Source of the DNA: Gimesia maris
Lineage (GTDB): Bacteria; Planctomycetota; Planctomycetia; Planctomycetales; Planctomycetaceae
DNA: 64,000 nucleotides
NCBI RefSeq assembly: GCF_008298035.1
Contig: NZ_CP042910.1
Coordinates: 5,967,001-6,031,000 of the forward strand
Direction: 5' to 3'
Part shown: positions 17,669 to 26,121 of the stretch, one piece after another
Numbering within the stretch: the stretch's first letter is position 1
Layout: every line of letters begins with the position of its first letter
Notes under the pieces: generated by a model
Database searches by the model: none
The model's input: the letters and a program-made list of their open reading frames with translations, nothing else
Told to the model about the DNA's origin: nothing
Program-made: the position numbers and the translations under genes

Positions 17669-19945
17669 TTAAGCCTGCGGTGATTGCTCATATTCCGGTT
17701 CCGCTGACGGATCGGTCAGGAATTCCATTTTGCCGCTTTTTACGTCGTAAAGCGCACCAACCACCATGACCTTGCCGGCATCGACGAGGTTACGAAGGAC
17801 TTCGCTGCGGGCCTTTATCTCGTATACGCTGCGACAGACGTTACGTCGTGCCGTTTCGTCGATAAACCGTTCCTTTTCATCCTGGCTCATCCGAGGGATT
17901 TCCGAGCAGGTTTCTTCGTCGACACAGGGAACAATTTCATTGACAATCGATTCCAGGTGTGAACAACCTGTGACTTGCAAGGCATTATCATCTTCGCACA
18001 TCAGTTCCACTGTGGAAGTGACGGCTCCGCAGCGGGTGTGCCCCAGCACCAGCACCAGTTTCACGCCGACGACAGCGACACCATATTCGATACTGCCCAG
18101 CGATTTATTCCCGATCACGTTTCCAGCAACACGCACGCTGAAAATATCACCAATCCCCAGGTCGAGCACCAGTTCCGCGGGGACGCGCGAATCGATACAA
18201 CTTAAAACGACCGCCAGCGGATTCTGTTCACCCGCAGTGGCATTAACCTGATGCCCCAGGTCGCGTGAGAGTCGATTGCCGGTATAGAACCGCTCGTTCC
18301 CTTCACGTAAAATCTGCAGGACCTGATCCGGTGTAATCCGGTCTTTCAGTTCACGCGTGGAATAGTCAGCGAACTGGATTTCGTCATTCAACTGATACTT
18401 TTTACGGAAACCGCGCAAACTGACTTTCATCCCTCGCGCGGGGCCGATTTTATCCTTGAACTCCTGGATCAGACTTAAAATATCCGGGTCAATATAATCC
18501 GTGCCGCTGGCATCAATCAGCATGTTGGTGCCGGGAGGGGCATCGTTAAACACTGTGTCCAGTGCGGCACGGTTCAGAAAGCTGACCTGGTTTGCCAGTT
18601 CAACATGCAGAACATCACCCCCGGCGTGTGTCTCCACAATTCGACGGATCGGTTGTCGGAGACTACTGTTCAGAATAAACAGCAGACTCACACCCAGTCC
18701 AATTAAAATACCGATCAACAGGTCGGTAAACACGATTGAAAGTAACGTGATCATGAAGGGCAGAAACTGGTAGCGTCCCTCGCTCCACATCTGTCGAAAC
18801 AAGGCGGGACTGGCCAGTTTGAAACCGGTGACCAGCAGAATTGCTGCCAGCGCCGCGAGAGGAATCATATTCATATAAACGGGGATTAACGCGACTGATA
18901 TCAGCAGCAAAACTCCATGGAATATACATGACACTTTGGTTTTAGCACCAGCGTTCACATTCACGGAACCACGCACAATCACCGACGTCACAGGCAGGCC
19001 GCCAATCATACCGGCGGTCACGTTACCAACCCCCTGTGCAATCAACTCACGACTGGAGGGCGAATTGCGGTTTTCAGGATCGAGCTTATCAACGGCTTCC
19101 AGGTTCAACAGGGTTTCCAGAGAAGCGACGATCGCGATCGTCGCTGCAGCCACATAGATGGCCGGGTTAGCCCACTGAGTAAAGTCAGGAAACTTCAGGA
19201 AGGTCAGCAGATCACCGGCTGTTTCTGCAACAGGAATTTGCACCAGGTGACTGGCCTCAATCGCCCACGGGCCACCCGTGCGCTGAAACAGAATATGCAG
19301 ACTCACCCCCAGCAGCACCACCATCAGCGGGCCAGGGATGACAGAATTTTTCAGCATTTTAATTCGGCCCCAGAGCACCAGCAGAGCAATGGAAGACAAT
19401 CCGACGACAGCGGCTCCATAATGGATATCGCCCTCAAAGACTGTCAGAATTTCAGAAAATGTGTTCTGTTTGTCTGGCTGCGTGAATGACATTTCCCCTT
19501 CCGGGTCGGAATCGTGTCCCACAACATGGGGAATCTGTTTCAGAATCAGAATCACACCGATGGCAGCCAACAGCCCCTTGATCACACTGGAAGGGAAAAA
19601 CGCGGAGAGTGAACCGGCTTTCACGATCCCCAGCACAATCTGGATCACCCCGCCCAGCATGACAGCAAGCAGAAACGCTTCAAAAGAACCCAGGGCGGCA
19701 ATTTGCGCGATCACGATGGCCGTCAGACCTGCAGCAGGTCCACTCACGCTGGTGCTGGATCCACTGATGGACCCCACCACAATTCCACCGATGATTCCCG
19801 ATACCAAGCCCGAAAACAACGGCGCCCCGGAAGCCAGGGCAATTCCCAGGCAGAGTGGAAGTGCCACAAGAAATACCACCAGACCTGCTGTCAGGTCGCG
19901 TGGCAGGTACGTAAGGGGATAGCCCGAAAGACGTGCGTCGCTCAT
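17669..19945 (-). CDS. SulP-family anion transporter fused to beta-carbonic anhydrase
   Basis: A 758-residue fusion. Residues about 10-425 are a SulP (SLC26) transporter with the N-terminal PRDLTAGLVVFLVALPLCLGIA signature and about 12 hydrophobic helices. A STAS-like domain follows (about 435-525). The C-terminal part (about 540-740) is a beta-class carbonic anhydrase with zinc ligands Cys583, His636 and Cys639 (CIDSR and GHTRCGAV) and the Asp585/Arg587 dyad, so the enzyme looks active. Such fusions are known and are thought to couple bicarbonate transport across the inner membrane with CO2/bicarbonate interconversion. Ion specificity (bicarbonate or sulfate, Na+ or H+ coupled) cannot be read here. 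The gene stands alone and converges on the plus-strand small genes. Confidence 0.95.
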   Translation of the reverse strand: MSDARLSGYPLTYLPRDLTAGLVVFLVALPLCLGIALASGAPLFSGLVSGIIGGIVVGSISGSSTSVSGPAAGLTAIVIAQIAALGSFEAFLLAVMLGGVIQIVLGIVKAGSLSAFFPSSVIKGLLAAIGVILILKQIPHVVGHDSDPEGEMSFTQPDKQNTFSEILTVFEGDIHYGAAVVGLSSIALLVLWGRIKMLKNSVIPGPLMVVLLGVSLHILFQRTGGPWAIEASHLVQIPVAETAGDLLTFLKFPDFTQWANPAIYVAAATIAIVASLETLLNLEAVDKLDPENRNSPSSRELIAQGVGNVTAGMIGGLPVTSVIVRGSVNVNAGAKTKVSCIFHGVLLLISVALIPVYMNMIPLAALAAILLVTGFKLASPALFRQMWSEGRYQFLPFMITLLSIVFTDLLIGILIGLGVSLLFILNSSLRQPIRRIVETHAGGDVLHVELANQVSFLNRAALDTVFNDAPPGTNMLIDASGTDYIDPDILSLIQEFKDKIGPARGMKVSLRGFRKKYQLNDEIQFADYSTRELKDRITPDQVLQILREGNERFYTGNRLSRDLGHQVNATAGEQNPLAVVLSCIDSRVPAELVLDLGIGDIFSVRVAGNVIGNKSLGSIEYGVAVVGVKLVLVLGHTRCGAVTSTVELMCEDDNALQVTGCSHLESIVNEIVPCVDEETCSEIPRMSQDEKERFIDETARRNVCRSVYEIKARSEVLRNLVDAGKVMVVGALYDVKSGKMEFLTDPSAEPEYEQSPQA

Positions 19946-20406
19946 GTCTATTCACTCAATCAATTTTTAAAGTTTGGCGGGTTACTCACAGTCTCTGTAA
20001 ACTGAATGGGATCGTCAGTGCAATCACACAGCGGAACAAAGTCTGCATTGATATCAAAATCTGAGAACTTCTAGGGCGGAACCATCTGAAACATCAGAGA
20101 GCTATCATCGCTTACCGCGCAAGACCTCAGACCTTTGACACTGTATTATAAAATCACATCTCGTTTTACAATCTGCTTTTACAGTTTTTTCAGCAATTTG
20201 AATTCTGATCAGATTTTTTTCACTTCAAAAGCCGACGCACTGACTATAACCGATCAGATTAAAATTCAAAACAGTTTTTCATTCCTTACTGGACACCTTC
20301 AAACTACGAGAACAGCAGTTATTTTCAGACCTGTAGGTCTATTTGTACCGATAACTTCAACCCGCGCCATAGTATTTCCTGCGTCAACAGACGAAAGAGT
20401 TCATCC
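19946..20406. other. Divergent intergenic region, no gene seen
   Basis: A 460-bp promoter region between the SulP fusion and the PQQ-propeller gene. It is AT-rich in the middle (about 20130-20290). One 14-base dyad, AGACCTGTAGGTCT near 20328, is the only symmetrical element noticed. The open frames crossing it have no protein-like features. Confidence 0.4.
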
Positions 20407-21672
20407 ATGCAGTCGCCTCTCCCCTTTCCACTGGCCAGTTTGATTCTCGCACTGATACCTGCATTGACTCTCTCAGCAGACCCCGGCCCAGCGGACTGGT
20501 CTCAGTGGCGAGGGCCGAACCGCGATGGTCTCATCAAGGGGACAGAGTTCCCTGACAGCCTGTCTGATCAATCTCTGACCCAGGTTTGGAAAATCCCGCT
20601 CGGTCCGGGTTACTCGGGCCCCATTGTCACTGCGGATCGTGTGTTTGTAACGGAAACCATTGATGAGAAAATGGAGGTCGTCAGTGCATTGGATCGCGCG
20701 ACTGGCAAACTGATCTGGAAACAGGAGTGGCCCGGCGCCATCAGTGTTCCCTTCTTTGCCAAAGCCAACGGGGACTGGATTCGGGCAACCCCCGCTTATG
20801 ATGGCGAACGACTCTACGTCGCCGGCATCCGTGATGTTCTCGTCTGCCTGAATGCAGAGAGCGGCGAGGTGCTCTGGCGGATTGATTTTGTGGAAAAACT
20901 GAAAACGCCTCCCCCCGCTTTCGGGTTTGCTTCTTCGCCTCTCATTGTGGGCGATGCCGTTTATGTCCAGGCAGGCGGTGGTTTGTGTAAGGTCGACAAA
21001 CTGACCGGCGCGATCAAATGGCGGGCCCTTGACAATGGGGGCGGCATGTTTGGCAGTGCCTTTTCCTCACCTTATTACGCCACCCTGAATGGGGTTCCGC
21101 AGTTGATTGTTCAGACCCGCACGACACTGACCGGCGTCAATCCCGCTGATGGGGCTGTTTACTGGCAACAGGACATTCCCGCCTTTCGAGGCATGAATAT
21201 TCTGACTCCCACAGTGCACGAGAATTCCGTATTCACCAGCAGCTACGGCGGCAAGTCTTTTCTTTATACTCCTGACAAGTCGGGCGACTCCGCGGCCCCT
21301 GAGGAAATCTGGACCAACAAAGCCCAGGGCTACATGTCCTCTCCGCTGATCATTGACGGTTTCATTTACCTGCATCTGCGGAATCAGCGTTTCACCTGTA
21401 TAGATCTCAAGACGGGCGAAACCCGCTGGACCACGACCCCCTATGGAAAATACTGGAGCATGGTCACCGATGGTGATAAAATACTGGCACTCGATCAAAC
21501 CGGTGACCTGCTGTTGATCAATGCGAACCCGGAAAAGTTTGAACTGCTGGATCGGCGCAAAGTAGCCGACGATTCGTGGGCGCACATTGCGGTCAGCGGC
21601 AATGAACTTTTCATTCGTGCACTGGATCATCTCGCCGTCTATCGCTGGAACACCTCGGATACCGAAAAATAA
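20407..21672 (+). CDS. Secreted PQQ-like beta-propeller repeat protein
   Basis: A 421-residue exported protein with signal peptide (about 1-24, ending LSADP) and a whole-length PQQ-type propeller: WSQWRGPNRDG near the mature N-terminus, then repeats such as VVSALDRATGKLIWKQEW, LVCLNAESGEVLWRIDF, LCKVDKLTGAIKWRA and FTCIDLKTGETRWTT. This is a very common planctomycete family, related in fold to BamB. No PQQ- or metal-binding catalytic set is evident, so it is more likely a scaffold or binding protein than a dehydrogenase. The photolyase gene begins 9 bp after its stop, so the two are probably co-transcribed though functionally unrelated. Confidence 0.9.
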   Translation: MQSPLPFPLASLILALIPALTLSADPGPADWSQWRGPNRDGLIKGTEFPDSLSDQSLTQVWKIPLGPGYSGPIVTADRVFVTETIDEKMEVVSALDRATGKLIWKQEWPGAISVPFFAKANGDWIRATPAYDGERLYVAGIRDVLVCLNAESGEVLWRIDFVEKLKTPPPAFGFASSPLIVGDAVYVQAGGGLCKVDKLTGAIKWRALDNGGGMFGSAFSSPYYATLNGVPQLIVQTRTTLTGVNPADGAVYWQQDIPAFRGMNILTPTVHENSVFTSSYGGKSFLYTPDKSGDSAAPEEIWTNKAQGYMSSPLIIDGFIYLHLRNQRFTCIDLKTGETRWTTTPYGKYWSMVTDGDKILALDQTGDLLLINANPEKFELLDRRKVADDSWAHIAVSGNELFIRALDHLAVYRWNTSDTEK

Positions 21673-21681
21673 CCAATCCTC

Positions 21682-23175
21682 ATGACCGTTCCCGAAATAC
21701 GAATTCGTCCGCTTAACCAGGCTTCTCTGCAAAAAAACGGTGATTACGTTCTGTACTGGATGATCGCCAATCGGCGGACCCGCTACAACTACAGTCTGCA
21801 GCGGGCTGTGGAACTCAGCAAAGAACTCAACAAACCTCTGCTTGTCTTCGAAGCACTGCGCTGCGGCTACGAATGGGCTAGCGATCGCCTGCATCGATTC
21901 GTCCTGCAGGGGATGGTCGACAATCGGGACAGTTTACAGGACAGCCCCGTGGGTTATTACTGTTACGTGGAACCGAAAGCCGGCCATGGTTCAGGACTGC
22001 TGTCGGCTTTGGCAACAAAGGCCTGCGCTGTTGTCACTGATGACTTCCCCTGTTTTTTCATTCCCCAGATGCTGAAGTCGGTCGCCCCCCGATTGTCCGT
22101 GCGACTGGAAGCCATTGATTCCAACGGTCTCTTGCCGCTGCGAGCCGCTTCTCAGATTTATCCGACCGCGTACGCGTTCCGCCGCTTTCTGCACAAAGCG
22201 CTGCCAGACCACCTGGATCAGACTCCTAAAATCAACCCACTGTCCCACATCGATCTTCCCGAATTTTCCTCGTTGCCCGCAAAAATCCTGGAACGCTGGC
22301 CGATGGCATCGGATCAATTATTACAGGCAACTCCCGAAGTCCTGGCTGACCTGCCCCTTGATCATCAGGTCGGACCGGCAGATTTTGATGGAGGAATGAA
22401 GGCTGCGAGCAAAACGCTCAAACAGTTTCTCAATGTGCGCTTCGAACGTTACGCTGAAGAACGGAATCTGCCGGAAGAAGAAGTTACCAGCGGGCTCTCC
22501 CCTTACCTGCATTTCGGGCATATCTCTGTGCATGAAGTTTTTAAACGGGTCGCCGATCGGGAAGATTGGAACGCTGCAAAAGTAATCGATCAGAAAGCGA
22601 CCGGCAAACGGGCGGGCTGGTGGCAGATGAGTGAAACCGCCGAGGGATTTCTGGACGAACTGATCACCTGGCGCGAACTGGGTTATAACATGTGCTGGCA
22701 GCGCGACGACTATGACCAGTATGAGTCACTGCCCGACTGGGCACGGACCACACTCGAGGAACATGCTGCTGATAAACGTGACCCGTGTTATACATTGGAA
22801 GAATTCGAACAAGCCCGCACTCACGATGAACTCTGGAACGCTGCCCAGACGCAACTGGTTACGGAAGGACGCATGCATAATTACATGCGGATGCTCTGGG
22901 GCAAAAAAATTCTGCACTGGTCGAAATCTCCCCAGGCGGCGCTGGAGATTATGATGCACCTCAACAACAAATACGCGGTCGATGGTCGGAACCCGAATTC
23001 CTATTCGGGCATCTTCTGGTGTTTAGGTCGTTATGATCGTGCCTGGGGCCCCGAACGACCGATCTTCGGAAAAATTCGCTATATGACCTGCGAAAACACG
23101 GCCCGCAAATTCAGCGTAGATGGTTACCTGGAACGTTTCAGCAAAGAAAAGCGGCAAGGCTCTCTGTTCGATTGA
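21682..23175 (+). CDS. phr: Class II CPD photolyase
   Basis: A 497-residue light-dependent DNA repair enzyme that splits cyclobutane pyrimidine dimers using FAD. Class II features are visible: an N-terminal photolyase fold (YVLYWMIANRRTRYNYSLQ), the helical FAD-binding domain (SGLSPYLHFGHIS, FLDELITWRELGYNMCW) and the C-terminal signature MWGKKILHWSKSP, NNKYAVDGRNPNSYSG and FWCLGRYDRAWGPERPIFGKIRYM. Class II enzymes resemble eukaryotic and some bacterial photolyases more than E. coli PhrB. Length is normal and nothing appears truncated. It would protect a surface-water bacterium from UV. It is preceded closely by a PQQ-propeller gene. Confidence 0.95.
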   Translation: MTVPEIRIRPLNQASLQKNGDYVLYWMIANRRTRYNYSLQRAVELSKELNKPLLVFEALRCGYEWASDRLHRFVLQGMVDNRDSLQDSPVGYYCYVEPKAGHGSGLLSALATKACAVVTDDFPCFFIPQMLKSVAPRLSVRLEAIDSNGLLPLRAASQIYPTAYAFRRFLHKALPDHLDQTPKINPLSHIDLPEFSSLPAKILERWPMASDQLLQATPEVLADLPLDHQVGPADFDGGMKAASKTLKQFLNVRFERYAEERNLPEEEVTSGLSPYLHFGHISVHEVFKRVADREDWNAAKVIDQKATGKRAGWWQMSETAEGFLDELITWRELGYNMCWQRDDYDQYESLPDWARTTLEEHAADKRDPCYTLEEFEQARTHDELWNAAQTQLVTEGRMHNYMRMLWGKKILHWSKSPQAALEIMMHLNNKYAVDGRNPNSYSGIFWCLGRYDRAWGPERPIFGKIRYMTCENTARKFSVDGYLERFSKEKRQGSLFD

Positions 23176-23257
23176 AGTCGTATTGCCCTCTGGTTTAAAC
23201 TGACTCTCCTGTAACAAAGCATTCAGGCAACAGTCGACTTAAACGGGAACTTCGGTT

Positions 23258-24040
23258 TTGAACAGACATCTATTCCAGGGAACGGTTCCCTACTATGCGC
23301 GTTACCGCGTTCCCTATCCACAGGCACTTCTGTTACAGGTCTGCGAGCAGGCCCCACTGACAGGCTCCGGCCGACTGCTGGACCTGGGCTGTGGCACGGG
23401 TGAACTCGCGATCCGTCTGGCGTCCCGCTTTGAGGAAGTGCTTGCTGTTGACCCTGATGCAGAGATGCTGGCAGCCGCACAGCAGAAAGCAAGGGAGCAA
23501 CAGGCCACTAACATTCAGTGGCGCAATCAAAGCGCCGAGCAGTTCTCCACGGAGCCGGATTCATTCGAGTTGATCACGATCGGTGCCGCCTTCCACTGGA
23601 TGGATCGGCCCGTCATGGCGCCGCGCATCCGCAGTTGGCTCCAGCCGCAGCAGCCCCTGGTCATCATGGGTTACACCAGTATCTGGAGCGGCAATGCCGA
23701 CTGGCATCCGCTGGTTCGCGAGGTCGTCAAACGCTGGCATGGCGAAAAACGGCGTGCCGGCACGGGTGAATTCAACAATCTCGCGGCTCCGCACGAACTG
23801 GTCTTACTCGACGCCGGTTACCAACTGGAAGAAATCAAATACGAGCATCCGCAAACCTGGACGCTGGACGATCTGTTGGGCAATCTGTACTCGACCTCTT
23901 TCGCCTCCCCCGCCGTTCTGAGAGAGAAGCAACCCGACTTTGAAGCCGACCTGCGAGCCACCCTGCTCGACTTCAACCCCAACGGCGTCTATGAAGAACA
24001 GATGATGTTTTACGCGCTGATTGCTTTCCCTCATTCATGA
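23258..24040 (+). CDS. Class I SAM-dependent methyltransferase
   Basis: A 260-residue methyltransferase of the Methyltransf_11/25 type. Motif I is LLDLGCGTGELAIRLA near residues 34-49, motif II is VLAVDPDAEML, and FELITIGAAFHWMD is the post-motif with the FHWMD signature typical of this subgroup. The N-terminus FQGTVPYYARYRVPYP is also characteristic. The frame begins at TTG (23258), with GGGAAC upstream. No internal ATG occurs before the conserved N-terminal motif, so TTG is the probable start. Substrate is unknown. It lies 82 bp after the photolyase. Confidence 0.88.
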   Translation: MNRHLFQGTVPYYARYRVPYPQALLLQVCEQAPLTGSGRLLDLGCGTGELAIRLASRFEEVLAVDPDAEMLAAAQQKAREQQATNIQWRNQSAEQFSTEPDSFELITIGAAFHWMDRPVMAPRIRSWLQPQQPLVIMGYTSIWSGNADWHPLVREVVKRWHGEKRRAGTGEFNNLAAPHELVLLDAGYQLEEIKYEHPQTWTLDDLLGNLYSTSFASPAVLREKQPDFEADLRATLLDFNPNGVYEEQMMFYALIAFPHS

Positions 24041-24120
24041 ATTCTACAAAGAAGTTCAGGAGGCCGGCAGAAGAATCCTCTTTGTTTTTCTCGTTAGAAT
24101 AATAGATGTGAATAATTACT

Positions 24121-24603
24121 ATGATTGAGTTTTTCAAAGTGAATGTAGAAGATGGCGTATTCAAAACGGTATTGCCTCCGTTTCATAACAAAGACTGGTC
24201 TAAAATTCTTCCCAATCAAGGTTTTACCTGGATTCACAATCCCCAGGTTGAATTGTCCGGTCAGCTGAATCCCCTGTTAGCCAATACCATCTTTAATACT
24301 TCTGATCTTGAGTTGAAATATACAATTCATCGTCTGGAGCTCGATATCTCAATCTCAACGATTGACTTCTTGCGTTTTACTGAATCAATTTTTTCACACG
24401 GAATCGATTTTGTTCTTAGTGACAAGCATCAACCTGCGGGATTCAGCTTATATTCCATCCCTGAATTTAAATGGGCAGAAGTAATGCTCCAGAATCAAAT
24501 CATATTTGCGTTTCATAGACCAGCCGCCAGTGAGCCTTCCCTGCTCACTTCTCCATCAGAAGAATCTTTGAACTCAGTGATCAATCGATTTACCCAGGAG
24601 TAA
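24121..24603 (+). CDS. Hypothetical protein, AT-rich orphan
   Basis: A 160-residue soluble protein with no recognised motif. Its codon use is visibly more A/T-rich than the genes around it (many AAT, ATT, TCA, TTT). No clear Shine-Dalgarno precedes the ATG. It has no signal peptide or membrane segment. It could be an immunity- or adaptor-like small protein or a recently acquired gene, but nothing in the sequence decides this. Confidence 0.6.
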   Translation: MIEFFKVNVEDGVFKTVLPPFHNKDWSKILPNQGFTWIHNPQVELSGQLNPLLANTIFNTSDLELKYTIHRLELDISISTIDFLRFTESIFSHGIDFVLSDKHQPAGFSLYSIPEFKWAEVMLQNQIIFAFHRPAASEPSLLTSPSEESLNSVINRFTQE

Positions 24604-24631
24604 CACGAAACTCCTCAAAAGGATCGGATTC

Positions 24632-24856
24632 ATGATCAAACGGTACAACAACCTGAGCCTGGCGATTGCCATTCCCGGACTCATCATCCAGATTGCGGGA
24701 CGTTTCATTATGGACAGCGGACAGGAGGCGCTCGGCTTAGTGATGTTTATTGGCGGAACCGTGATGCTGCTGTGGTACCTGGCTGGTTTTCTGTCATTGA
24801 TCGGGCTGATTATTCTGGCACTGCTGAAAGATCACTCGGGTGTGAATGAGGTCTAG
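24632..24856 (+). CDS. Small two-helix membrane protein whose stop lies in a dispersed repeat
   Basis: A 74-residue membrane protein: a basic N-terminus (MIKRYNN), two hydrophobic segments (about 9-24 and 32-66, the second long enough for two passes), and a polar tail. AAAGGA precedes the ATG. Its TAG stop (24854-24856) is the first triplet of repeat copy 1. No family is recognised. Confidence 0.7.
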   Translation: MIKRYNNLSLAIAIPGLIIQIAGRFIMDSGQEALGLVMFIGGTVMLLWYLAGFLSLIGLIILALLKDHSGVNEV

Positions 24857-24948
24857 ACTGTGTCCCGTATTACTGTAGCGTCTCCAGGTCCATTGGGACC
24901 GAGTAGATTAGATTGACAGACGCTATGGTTAAATGTGATGCGTTCTAG
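24854..24948 (+). repeat. Dispersed ~95-bp hairpin repeat, copy 1
   Basis: Starts TAGACTGTGTCCCG and ends GTGATGCGTTCT. The left arm ACTGTAGCGTCT pairs with AGACGCTATGGT on the right to make a 12-bp stem including G-T pairs. The centre holds a small GGTCC/GGACC dyad. Its first triplet is the stop of the preceding small gene. It lies between convergent genes (stops at 24856 and 24999). Confidence 0.9.
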
Positions 24949-24998
24949 TAAATCAGGCCCGCAGTATCTCTGTCGCTGCGTGCGGTCGAGAAAAATGT

Positions 24999-25844
24999 TT
25001 ATTGAGTGCCAGCTGGAGGCAGTGACGCGATGAACTCGTCGAAAACGCGGCGGTACTCCTCCGGTTGAGGATCGTTGTGCCCTGCTCCTGGCAGGACGAA
25101 GAACTGTTTTGGCTCCCCGGCTGCGTCGAACAGCTTCCGCCCCAGTTCGATTGGGATCAATAGATCTTTGTCGCCATGGCTCTGTAGGAGAGGTCCCGAA
25201 TAGTTCCCGATCTTTCCGGCCGAGTTCAATCGCTGCGTCATATTCAGGTTCGGAAACATCCACGGCATATGGTGAGCCGCGGCATCAGGAAGAGATGAGA
25301 ATGTGCTGGCAAGAACCAGCCCCCGCGCGCCGTCTTGCGCCGCCAGATCCACGGCGACCGCTCCTCCCAGCGAACGGCCCATGAGTACGATTTCCGTTTC
25401 CTCAACACCAGCACGCGAAGCCAGCCAGGCGCGGGCCGCACGCGCATCCTGCAAGATACCGCGTTCGCTCGGTTTGCCCTCGCTCTTGCCGTATCCCCGA
25501 TAATCAAAAGTCATGATCGCGAGGCCATGACGCTCCTGCAGGATCTTTAATGTTTCGCCTCGACTGACGATGTTCCCCGCGTTGCCATGACAGAACAGCG
25601 CCACCGCACGTGGTTTCGGGTGTCCCAGAAACCAGCCATGCAGCCGCGTCCCGTCCTCTGCTTCGAACCAGGCATCTTCAAAAGGGAGGTTCTCTGGAAG
25701 CGAACCCGGTTCGGGAAACGGACTGGGCTGGTAAACGAGCGTACGTTCCACCGGAACCAGTGGGGACAGCGGCCCCAGGGAGGCACAACCCACCAGCAGG
25801 AAAAGCAGCCCCCACACGAGTTGATAAGATAGGCGCATGAACAT
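24999..25844 (-). CDS. Alpha/beta hydrolase lipoprotein
   Basis: A 281-residue serine hydrolase of the bem46/YfhR-like type. The N-terminus is a lipoprotein signal ending in the lipobox LVGC near residue 19, so it should be anchored to a membrane. The fold markers are FCHGNAGN (oxyanion region), FDYRGYGKSEG, the nucleophile elbow GRSLGG, the acid in HGDKDLLIP and the catalytic His in GAGHND near the end: a complete catalytic triad. Substrate is unknown, probably an ester or acyl compound in the envelope. It is transcribed alone, divergent from the cation ATPase. The second Met (residue 3) is an equally possible start. Confidence 0.9.
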   Translation of the reverse strand: MFMRLSYQLVWGLLFLLVGCASLGPLSPLVPVERTLVYQPSPFPEPGSLPENLPFEDAWFEAEDGTRLHGWFLGHPKPRAVALFCHGNAGNIVSRGETLKILQERHGLAIMTFDYRGYGKSEGKPSERGILQDARAARAWLASRAGVEETEIVLMGRSLGGAVAVDLAAQDGARGLVLASTFSSLPDAAAHHMPWMFPNLNMTQRLNSAGKIGNYSGPLLQSHGDKDLLIPIELGRKLFDAAGEPKQFFVLPGAGHNDPQPEEYRRVFDEFIASLPPAGTQ

Positions 25845-26052
25845 CTCCAGGAGAAAGAAGCGACGGAGAATAAACGATCGGCAGCCAGCAAGTCAATGTT
25901 GATCTTGCTGAAAGCGTCTGATGGCATTCCTGAGGAATCAGCAGGAAACATACAACCGAATCATTCAAGGGTGTCTGATACACCAGCGACCTCAACGGAA
26001 GTTATGACTTCCCCCATAGCTGAAACAGGTTTGATCCACTAGAATCAAACGT

Positions 26053-26088
26053 GCGTTCCGCTTTTGTAAAGTTCCAGAAGCGGAACGC
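26053..26088 (+). promoter_or_regulatory. Strong hairpin in the leader of the cation ATPase gene
   Basis: A perfect 11-bp stem (GCGTTCCGCTT at 26053-26063 with AAGCGGAACGC at 26078-26088) and a 14-base loop, ending 33 bp before the ATPase start codon. It is not followed by Ts. If transcribed it would be a stable 5' leader structure and might affect translation or bind a protein; alternatively it is a DNA operator. Confidence 0.5.
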
Positions 26089-26121
26089 AATAGTCCGCTA
26101 AAGTGATTCATATCTACTGTA

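Noticed and set aside
20135-20443. 102-codon plus-strand frame upstream of the PQQ-propeller gene
   Set aside because: Phe/Ser-rich translation of an AT-rich promoter region; it overlaps the true signal peptide in another frame.
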